This document shows, in pieces, positions 1 through 4,178 of a stretch of 7,131 nucleotides of DNA. The translations under genes were made by a program, and so were the position numbers. Origin of the DNA: VMGX01 sp041658885 (lineage in GTDB: Bacteria; Patescibacteriota; Minisyncoccia; Phycocordibacterales; 21-14-all-36-13); assembly GCA_041658885.1 (NCBI GenBank), contig JBAZZJ010000015.1, forward strand, positions 1 through 7,131. Direction: 5' to 3'. The notes below the pieces were generated by a model, which was given only the letters and a program-made list of their open reading frames with translations, was not told the origin of the DNA and ran no database searches. Position 1 is the stretch's first letter, and the number at the start of each line of letters is the position of its first letter.

Positions 1-192
1 AATAACCTTGCCGAAAGGGACATAAGACCTGCCAAGGTCAAACAGAAAATATCAAATTGTTTCCGCACGTTCAAAGGAGCTGAGATATATGCCAGAATTG
101 AAGGCTTTATTTCCACTGCCAGAAAGAATCAACAGTCCGTCTTTAAAGAATTATGCACTACCTTTGAGGGACATAATTTTATTACCGAATAA
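1..192 (+). mobile_element. IS66-family transposase, C-terminal end only (partial at window edge)
   Basis: The frame is open from base 1 to a TAA at 190-192 and gives 63 residues. They begin NNLAERDIRPAKVKQKIS and continue with CFRTFKGAEIYARIEGFIS. This is the conserved C-terminal block of IS66 (TnpC-type) DDE transposases, in which the Glu of the NNxAERxIRP segment is the last acidic residue of the catalytic triad. The rest of the gene lies outside the window, so I cannot say whether the element is intact. I see no IS66 terminal inverted repeat in the 24 bases between the stop and the degenerate antitoxin that starts at 217. The element either ends abruptly here or has lost its end. It is one of only two coding segments on the plus strand, the other also being an insertion-sequence remnant. 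Confidence 0.9.
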
Positions 193-216
193 ATACAGCT
201 AAATAATTACTTTTAA

Positions 217-366
217 TCAATGAATGGAAAGGTCAATTTTCTTTCCAAGTCCCTGCTCAATCAGTTTATAGAGGGTTGAAAGTTGAATATCGCTATGTCC
301 ATTCTCTATTCTGGAAATGAAGCTTTTTCAAGTCCCAGTTCTCTTTGCCAATTCTTCCTGGGTCAT
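217..366 (-). pseudogene. Degenerate HigA-like XRE antitoxin fragment with in-frame stop
   Basis: The minus strand from 366 to 217 reads MTQEELAKRTGT, then a TGA stop, then KSFISRIENGHSDIQLSTL and KLIEQGLGKKIDLSIH. This is the helix-turn-helix and C-terminal half of a HigA/XRE antitoxin. It aligns with the intact antitoxin at 437-742, for example KSFISRIEN with KSYISKIEN and LSTLYKLIEQGL with LSTLQKIVELGL. The TGA falls in the HTH where relatives carry an Arg, Lys or Thr codon, so a single substitution could have made it. The roughly 50-residue N-terminus found in the intact copy is missing. Homology ends near 367, next to a short GC-rich hairpin. No toxin gene accompanies it. It appears to be the leftover of a second, independently acquired HigBA module rather than a recent duplicate, since the two differ at many positions. 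Confidence 0.8.
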
Positions 367-370
367 GTTG

Positions 371-386
371 GGTCGCGAAAGCGACC
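371..386. repeat. Perfect 6-bp hairpin with GAAA loop
   Basis: GGTCGC-GAAA-GCGACC is a perfect inverted repeat, strikingly GC-rich for this region. On the plus strand it has a GNRA-type GAAA loop. It sits at the junction where homology to the broken HigA fragment stops, 51 bases downstream of the stop of the intact higA. No T-run follows on either strand, so it is a poor Rho-independent terminator. In the cassette reading of this region it could be the central stem of the recombination site that follows higA, but its partner boxes are not all present. Confidence 0.5.
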
Positions 387-436
387 ACACGAAGCCTTAT
401 TTATTATATGCGGTTTTTCTTTCTTTTGTCTTTGTG

Positions 437-742
437 TCAAAGTTTGATTGAAAGTTCCAAGTGGCCATCCAGACCGAGTTCAACTATTTTTTGAAGTGTC
501 GAAAGTCGTGCTTCTTTAATATTATTTTCGATTTTAGAAATGTAGGATTTTGTCGTTCCAACTTTAAGTGCAAGTTCTTCTTGAGTCAACCCCTTTTCAA
601 GTCGTGCTTCGTGGATTAAAACTCCTATTTTAAAATTCTCATATCCAGCTTCCAATTTGTCACGTTTTTTTGTACCACGTTTACCATAGTTTTTATCCTT
701 GAACTGTTCAAGTGTCATTATATTACTATTTGTCGTTTTCAT
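437..742 (-). CDS. higA: HigA-like XRE-family antitoxin
   Basis: This 101-aa protein has a Cro/C1-type helix-turn-helix at about residues 41-85, containing GLTQEELALKVGTTKSYIS. The N-terminus (MKTTNSNIMTLEQFKDKNYG) is the basic, extended arm usual for HigA partners of DUF891-type HigB toxins. In this family the antitoxin binds and blocks the toxin, and the pair represses its own promoter. The start overlaps the end of higB by 17 bases, giving the toxin-first order and translational coupling typical of higBA. Nothing in the frame is broken. A GCATATAA box lies 25 bases past the stop (404-412), complementary to the sequence that precedes the toxin gene, and this may mark the edge of a mobile cassette. 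Family assignment is secure; activity is inferred. Confidence 0.9.
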   Translation of the reverse strand: MKTTNSNIMTLEQFKDKNYGKRGTKKRDKLEAGYENFKIGVLIHEARLEKGLTQEELALKVGTTKSYISKIENNIKEARLSTLQKIVELGLDGHLELSIKL

Positions 743-1073
743 ATTCTTCTTTTATTTTAAGTGCCTTTTCAATTTCCTGTTTTGGTGTCTTTTGAGTTTT
801 CTTTTGAAAGCCATTCGCTAAAACTACTAATTGTCCCTCATCAAAAAAACAAAAAATACGAAAGATGTCACTGCCGAGTTGAACCCGAATTTCATAGAGT
901 CCGTTCATGTTCTCAAGATGTTTGAGATAAGTCTCAGGAACTCTTTGAAGGTCTTCTATCATGTCAAAAGTCCAAACAATTTTCTCTTTCACTTTTTTGT
1001 TCTGTTTTTCAAAGAATTTTTGAAAATAGTCCTTGTAAAAAATGATAGTTCTATTTTTCTGTTTTTTGTCCAC
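726..1073 (-). CDS. higB: HigB-like toxin (phage-derived Gp49-like / DUF891, RelE superfamily)
   Basis: The 115-aa product carries the marks of the Gp49-like HigB family: an N-terminal RTIIFYKDYFQKFFE segment, a central GLYEIRVQLGSDIFRIFCFF sheet (residues 59-77), and a C-terminal GFQKKTQKTPKQEIEKALKI helix. Known members are ribosome-dependent mRNA endonucleases held in check by HigA. The start is a GTG at 1073-1071. An in-frame TAA lies four codons upstream, at 1085-1083, and no ATG occurs before residue 38, so GTG is the only sensible start. It lies just beyond the -7 element of the promoter, so the transcript should be leaderless or nearly so. The length is normal for the family and no lesion is visible. 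It overlaps higA by 17 bases. Confidence 0.9.
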   Translation of the reverse strand: MDKKQKNRTIIFYKDYFQKFFEKQNKKVKEKIVWTFDMIEDLQRVPETYLKHLENMNGLYEIRVQLGSDIFRIFCFFDEGQLVVLANGFQKKTQKTPKQEIEKALKIKEEYENDK

Positions 1074-1077
1074 GATG

Positions 1078-1107
1078 CAAAGTTAATAATGTTTCCCTAA
1101 AGTACAA
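1078..1107 (-). promoter_or_regulatory. Bacteroidetes-type promoter of higBA
   Basis: On the minus strand a TAACTTTG box (1085-1078) fits the -7 consensus TAnnTTTG. A TTG (1107-1105) lies exactly 19 bases upstream, matching the -33 element. The expected transcription start falls at about 1074-1073, on or beside the GTG start of higB. The match and spacing are good; there is no experimental support. Confidence 0.6.
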
Positions 1108-1116
1108 CAATACTTT
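1099..1116. promoter_or_regulatory. Candidate HigA operator: inverted repeat over the -33 element
   Basis: AAAGTA-CAACAA-TACTTT is a perfect 6-bp inverted repeat with a 6-bp spacer. The spacer contains the -33 TTG of the higBA promoter. XRE-type HigA antitoxins repress their own operon by binding a short palindrome over the promoter, so this is the natural operator candidate. Its placement would block RNA polymerase directly. The assignment rests on symmetry and position only. Confidence 0.5.
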
Positions 1117-1178
1117 TTACAATTAAGTCAAATTATCGAAGATTTGTCGATTGATTTGCGGTCTGCTAAAATCGCATA

Positions 1179-1239
1179 TAACGAGAAGATTGGTAAAGGA
1201 TATGGTACTCAGACCTCATTATCTTTTGCCAATCGAATT
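1179..1239 (-). repeat. 61-bp palindromic intergenic repeat, copy 1 (attC-like)
   Basis: This is the first of three ungapped 61-bp copies. It contains a 10-bp inverted repeat with one mismatch, GATTGGTAAA (1188-1197) and TTTGCCAATC (1225-1234), around an imperfect inner stem. On the minus strand it leaves through CTCGTTATATGCG, and sequence similarity to the other copies ends just after that. It separates the MntA/HepT remnant from higBA and ends 12 bases past the stop of the HepT remnant. It resembles an integron attC site in size, symmetry and position between unrelated co-oriented genes, but a generic hairpin repeat is not excluded. Confidence 0.7.
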
Positions 1240-1250
1240 AGCAACTGGCT

Positions 1251-1397
1251 TTATTTTTTCAGTTTTGCAGTGATTTCTTTTTTCAAAGGATAAAGATGCT
1301 TTTTTATTATCGCCCAAATTATAGAAGGGTCAATAGCATCGTAAGCATAAATTAATCTATTACGAAATCCCACTATTTTCCGGGCATTTAAGTACTT
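1251..1397 (-). pseudogene. HepT-like HEPN toxin remnant (C-terminal third, catalytic His lost)
   Basis: In the frame next to that of the upstream nucleotidyltransferase, the minus strand reads KYLNARKIVGFRNRLIYAYD followed by AIDPSIIWAIIKKHLYPLKK and a short tail, ending in TAA at 1253-1251. This is the C-terminal third of a HepT/DUF86 HEPN toxin. Family members carry the RNase motif R-x4-H-x-Y, typically RNRLIHAYD; here the His is Tyr (RNRLIYAY). The N-terminal two thirds are absent and there is no start codon, so a deletion has joined this tail to the end of the nucleotidyltransferase gene near 1400. Loss of both the N-terminal helices and the catalytic His argues that it is dead as a nuclease. 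Confidence 0.8.
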
Positions 1398-1710
1398 TTT
1401 GCCCTGATCCGTCATATATTAAAACTTTTGTTGAGTCAATGCTTTTTCTTAAAAATGGATTCCGGATTGAGGAATCAGTAAGCAGATCAACTTTTCTCCG
1501 GAAAAAGACTTCAAATAAGTCCCAGAGTGAGAGTAATTTTTCTCCACGGTCAATAGGATCATTTGAATCTATTTCCACTAACAAATTAATATCGCTTTTG
1601 TTAACATCGAATAGTTCAGTTACAGATGAACCAAAAGCATATAAATATTTTACTTTGTGATTTTTACACAAAACTGTAAAATCATTCTGCTGTTTTAATA
1701 TTTCATCCGT
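1360..1710 (-). pseudogene. MntA-like nucleotidyltransferase antitoxin, probably decayed
   Basis: The product matches the minimal nucleotidyltransferases of MntA-HepT modules: VKYLYAFGSSVTELFDVNKS, then DINLLVEID, then FRRKVDLLTDSSIRNPFL and TKVLIYDG, where the family usually ends. In active members the GSx(10)DxD motif plus a later Asp binds metal and NTP, and the enzyme AMPylates the HEPN toxin. Here the motif reads GS...SDIN, so the second Asp is Asn; the third (RRKVDLL) remains. Homology extends upstream of the first usable start (TTG at 1671) through ACG-GAT-GAA-ATA at 1710-1699. The family start there appears to have changed from ATG to ACG. After YDG, 16 unrelated codons lead to the stop, in the wrong frame for the HepT remnant. 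It might be translated from TTG as a 103-aa protein. Confidence 0.7.
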
Positions 1711-1953
1711 ATATAATTTTTAATTTAAGGTCAAATGGAACCGCACATGATAGAGAAAAATTATTTTTATACGTGTTTGCGATTGGGGTCAATCATGTGG
1801 GTTTCATCTTTAATTATCATTCGTCAAAAATACCTTTTATTCACCGCATTAATAAATTATCTCCGCAGTATTTGCGGTGTAAATTGCAGTTATTCTCCGC
1901 AAAGAAAGTTTTTTAATATTTTGTTGCCGGCACGTTAACCAAGGTAGAGATAA
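1672..1953. other. Intergenic stretch with two inverted repeats, no convincing gene
   Basis: Apart from the 5' end of the MntA-like remnant, this stretch holds no gene I can support. It contains a perfect 8-bp inverted repeat, CACATGAT (1744-1751) with ATCATGTG (1792-1799). It also has a short hairpin CCGCA-GTATT-TGCGG (1863-1877), whose right arm pairs alternatively with CACCGCA at 1842-1848. GTTAACGTGC on the minus strand (1938-1929) resembles the start box of the proposed cassettes, but no partner for it was found. The plus-strand frame at 1735-1938 resembles no protein I know. Confidence 0.4.
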
Positions 1954-2067
1954 TTATTTTTTCTTTCTTGAAATTCTTTGGATTTTAAGCTGTCTTGCAG
2001 AATGGTGAACTGTTAAAATATCATTAAGATCCTGGATTGCTTGATCAGTCCAGACTATTTTAACCAT
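1954..2067 (-). pseudogene. RelE/ParE-family toxin remnant, 37 residues
   Basis: Starting at an ATG that overlaps the end of the upstream antitoxin gene by 13 bases, the frame reads MVKIVWTDQAIQDLNDI, then LTVHHSARQLK, IQRI and SRKKK before TAA. The opening (KIVWTDQAIQDLNDI) and the IQRI segment are the first strand-helix and second helix of ParE/RelE toxins, which are usually about 95-100 residues. The loop between them is a few residues short and unlike the family, and everything after helix 2 is missing, including the beta-sheet and C-terminal contacts. It should have no toxin activity. The gene order and overlap are those of a relBE/parDE operon. Confidence 0.75.
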
Positions 2068-2237
2068 TTATAAAGTCTATTTTTGGCCTCTTCCTCTGAA
2101 TGTACTTTATTGGATAGAGATTGCTCAAGCCCCCTTTCAACTTTATCCATGAAAATAAGTTTGTCAACCAATTCATCCAAAGTGAAATTATCAGGAAATT
2201 TCGATATAGTCTTGATAACATTATCTTTTGTCAACAT
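2055..2237 (-). CDS. Small RelB-like antitoxin (orphaned)
   Basis: This 60-aa protein reads MLTKDNVIKTISKFPDNFTL, then DELVDKLIFMDKVERGLEQS and a tail ending in EEEAKNRLYKWLK. Short proteins with this DELIDKLIFIEKVE...KWLK layout are commonly found in Bacteroidota directly before RelE/ParE-type toxins and are annotated as antitoxins. The layout is an N-terminal dimerising or DNA-binding part and a C-terminal helix that wraps the toxin. The next gene is a ParE-like stub overlapping by 13 bases. The frame is intact and driven by a near-ideal promoter at 2258-2288, about 17 bases before the ATG. The antitoxin has therefore outlived its toxin; it could still neutralise a related toxin elsewhere or simply be awaiting loss. 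The family is recognised by pattern only. Confidence 0.7.
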   Translation of the reverse strand: MLTKDNVIKTISKFPDNFTLDELVDKLIFMDKVERGLEQSLSNKVHSEEEAKNRLYKWLK

Positions 2238-2257
2238 ATTCCATCTGTTTTGAATCC

Positions 2258-2288
2258 CAAATGTAACTAAATTATTCTATATTTCAAA
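2258..2288 (-). promoter_or_regulatory. Bacteroidetes-type promoter of the RelB-like gene
   Basis: On the minus strand TTTG (2288-2285) and TACATTTG (2265-2258) are separated by exactly 19 bases. This is the textbook -33/-7 arrangement recognised by the primary sigma factor of Bacteroidota. The expected start, about 2254, leaves a leader of roughly 17 bases before the ATG at 2237. It is the best promoter match in the window and a main reason for the phylum assignment. Confidence 0.75.
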
Positions 2289-2319
2289 GAATCATAAACT
2301 TTGGCTTCGATGCCTCTAA

Positions 2320-2454
2320 ACTCATTCAGAGCTCACCCTTCTGGCCACTGCAATCCTGAACAGGTTGCTTTTTAGGAGCGAAGTTGTAAAATTATCAGGT
2401 AAATCGTACCGGTTGGAAAATAGAAAAAAGATCTTTGAAAATAACGTTCTTTAA
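2320..2454 (+). pseudogene. IS21-family IstB-like ATPase, C-terminal remnant
   Basis: Between stop codons the plus strand reads LTLLATAILNRLLFRSEVVK, then LSGKSYRLENRKKIFENNVL and TAA at 2452-2454. The pattern TAILxRLLxxxEVVxLxGxSYRL is the C-terminal end of IstB, the AAA+ helper ATPase of IS21-family elements. That end usually reads AILDRLLHH...I.I.GxSYR; here the Asp of LDRLL is Asn. The frame has no start codon, the ATPase core and the istA gene are absent, and a stop lies 15 bases upstream of the conserved part. This is therefore only the end of an old, largely deleted insertion. Recognition is by motif from memory and would need a search to confirm. Confidence 0.6.
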
Positions 2455-2565
2455 TATCTTGTTTCTTTGCAAATCGGAAATTAACGATGAAGAAACACTC
2501 GCATCCTTGATTTACCGAAAATCGAAATGGGAAACAAACGGATCGCTATCTGATGTTGTAATCCA

Positions 2566-3147
2566 TCAATTTATGTTTATTATATCGATAAAGGCAAGTT
2601 CCCCTTTTTTATTTGTAATTTTTTTGTTATTGAATTGATATATAAGTTTTTCTGAAGCCTTTTTTAAATCATCGTAAAAATCCTCAAGAACTAATACAAG
2701 GTACACATACTTTTCTTTTTTCAAATGCTCCGTTTTGTCCTCTTTTGATTCAAATCTTGTTGTAAACATTATCCCCTTTCTAGGTCGTAACTGATGAATC
2801 ATACAACAACGTAATTTTTTATAAAAATAGAAATCATTGTCTGCTTTTGTAAAAGGTAAATATTTTTTGTCGAACAAATTCTTAAGAGCAATATTAAAGC
2901 GTTTCTCTACGATGTCTTCCTTACCCAAACGAGTCGTGTCAAATGGTAATTCGTCATAACAAGCACCTAAAAACTCAATGCTAGATATGATTGGGAGAAA
3001 TTTGATATAAGGCGAACTTTGTCTTAAAATGTCTTTATTTGACTTTCCATGGGGATAAACTAAGCCTCCTATTTCATTAATTATAACAGTCTGAATAGTA
3101 GTTATTATTGACAAGGTAATTTTATCAACTTTATTTTCTTTATCCAT
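2566..3147 (-). CDS. Uncharacterised 193-aa protein with HEPN-like R-x4-H motif
   Basis: I do not recognise a named family with certainty. The protein is mostly helical by eye and has no signal peptide or membrane segment. It contains conserved-looking blocks: SPYIKFLPIISSIEFLGACY (45-64), EKRFNIALKNLFDKKYLPF (81-99), LRCCMIHQLRP (112-122), and VYLVLVLEDFYDDLKKASEK near the C-terminus. LRCCMIHQLRP contains R113-x4-H118 in a predicted helix, the spacing of the R-x4-6-H catalytic motif of HEPN RNases. The usual polar residue after the Arg is Cys here. Similar proteins occur as singletons in Bacteroidota accessory regions. An RNase or defence role is an inference from this motif and from the TA-rich neighbourhood. 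It does not overlap its neighbours, and no clear promoter was found. Confidence 0.75.
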   Translation of the reverse strand: MDKENKVDKITLSIITTIQTVIINEIGGLVYPHGKSNKDILRQSSPYIKFLPIISSIEFLGACYDELPFDTTRLGKEDIVEKRFNIALKNLFDKKYLPFTKADNDFYFYKKLRCCMIHQLRPRKGIMFTTRFESKEDKTEHLKKEKYVYLVLVLEDFYDDLKKASEKLIYQFNNKKITNKKGELAFIDIININ

Positions 3148-3216
3148 TGGTAGTCGTCTTTAAAATGCGTTATGTGATCGTAGCAATTTTTATTAGTAAT
3201 CAGTATAAGTTTGATT

Positions 3217-4059
3217 TTAAAGCTTCTTTATAGATTCCTGTTCTTTCTTTTTTTCTTCATTCTGTTTTAAGGAGTCTAATGAATTTTGGCTATCCAGTAT
3301 TTCTTTATTTCTTCTTTCATTTTTTGACTCAATTCTGAAATAGCTATATCCATCTGCACTTATTTGTTTTTTGTCTTTATATTTCCAATAATAATGACTA
3401 TATGAAATAGCTTTAACCATTTCATTTTCCCATCTTTTTTCATCATGAGAATCTAAAAGTAGTGCTCTATTTTTATTTATTGCATTTTGTGATGGGCGTT
3501 TCTTTGTCTCCCCATACCATGTTTTCCATGTAGTTTCCTCTATAAAAGTACTTGGTTTATATTTAGTAGTAAATGCTTGGTCAATATCTGATTTGTCACA
3601 TTCGATAGAAATTAATGTATCTTTAAAAAACGTCAGTTTTAAATTTGAAATTTTAATATCCCCAATATAATATCCCGGGTAAGACATTTCTAAAGTCTTT
3701 ATATTGGAGTTTTGCTTCTTATTAGGATCTGTTACACTTTCAAGATAAATACGTGTATCATTTTCTTTTAAACCATCCAACCAACTATGTTCGTCTAAAC
3801 TCGGGAAAGAACTTTTATTCTCTCTATACTTATATCTATCCTCCGCATCATTTTCCATCTCGTTTTTTATTAGATTTAGCGTTTTGTTATAAGTAGATTC
3901 ATCAATTTTAAATGATGCTAATCCTTTCATATTACGGGTAGCATAATATCCTGTAGTATCATTAATGCCCCTAATAGATGCATTTTGAATTCTTTGTTTA
4001 CAAGAATTCAAAATAAATGTTGTCGCTAACATTATCAGAATTATAATTTTTATTTTCAT
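3217..4059 (-). CDS. Predicted lipoprotein, 280 aa, function unknown
   Basis: The N-terminus MKIKIIILIMLATTFILNSC is a lipoprotein signal with lipobox LNSC, so lipidated Cys20 would anchor the mature protein. The residues after it (KQRIQ) lack the acidic run that exports lipoproteins to the cell surface in Bacteroidota, so a periplasm-facing position is more likely. The body (about 40-240) is polar and rich in Lys, Asp, Tyr and Trp, with no family I recognise. The last 40 residues or so are highly charged (ERRNKEILDSQNSLDSLKQN, then a Lys/Glu-rich stretch) and probably form a helix or coiled coil. The 26-codon ORF at 4098-4178 lies between it and the TerB/GRAM gene, with 38 bases left between. 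Shared transcription with that gene is plausible but unproven. Confidence 0.8.
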   Translation of the reverse strand: MKIKIIILIMLATTFILNSCKQRIQNASIRGINDTTGYYATRNMKGLASFKIDESTYNKTLNLIKNEMENDAEDRYKYRENKSSFPSLDEHSWLDGLKENDTRIYLESVTDPNKKQNSNIKTLEMSYPGYYIGDIKISNLKLTFFKDTLISIECDKSDIDQAFTTKYKPSTFIEETTWKTWYGETKKRPSQNAINKNRALLLDSHDEKRWENEMVKAISYSHYYWKYKDKKQISADGYSYFRIESKNERRNKEILDSQNSLDSLKQNEEKKKEQESIKKL

Positions 4060-4097
4060 CCTATTTTATTCGTTTAGTTAATTCGTATATTCAGAAA

Positions 4098-4178
4098 TTA
4101 TTTATATTCCTGCAGTACTCTGACTGTTATTGTCTTGCGGACGTTCTCAATGATTGTTTCAAGTTTTCTCAAAGTCAT
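4098..4178 (-). CDS. Small ORF (26 aa) coupled by TAATG to the upstream gene
   Basis: The frame MTLRKLETIIENVRKTITVR, VLQEYK, stop begins at an ATG overlapping the TAA of the TerB/GRAM gene (TAATG). This arrangement is typical of translational coupling. The peptide is basic and would form an amphipathic helix, and its composition looks more like coding than intergenic sequence. It may be a real small protein, the start of a truncated gene, or a chance frame. No homologue comes to mind. Without conservation data I cannot choose between these. Confidence 0.3.
   Translation of the reverse strand: MTLRKLETIIENVRKTITVRVLQEYK

Larger units (their letters stand above)
2238..2565. other. Intergenic stretch holding a promoter and an IS21 remnant
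   Basis: The low-coordinate part carries the promoter of the 60-aa antitoxin (2258-2288). The middle (2320-2454) is the plus-strand IstB remnant. From 2455 to 2565 I see nothing I can name: no clear insertion-sequence end, hairpin with T-run, or coding frame. Confidence 0.6.

Noticed and set aside
371..386. Terminator for higBA
   Set aside because: The hairpin is perfect but has no T-run on either strand; on the minus strand it is followed by CCAACATG.
831..1100. Plus-strand frame of 89 codons
   Set aside because: It lies antisense to higB, whose family and frame are clear, and its translation resembles nothing.
1735..1938. Plus-strand open frame of 67 codons in the intergenic stretch
   Set aside because: It runs against all intact genes, has no recognisable domain, spans two inverted repeats, and its hydrophobic composition is what AT-rich noncoding sequence gives by chance.
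3168..3176. CGTTATGTG before the HEPN-like gene as a further cassette box
   Set aside because: It is on the plus strand, opposite to the other exit boxes, has no palindromic repeat beside it, and no complementary partner was found.
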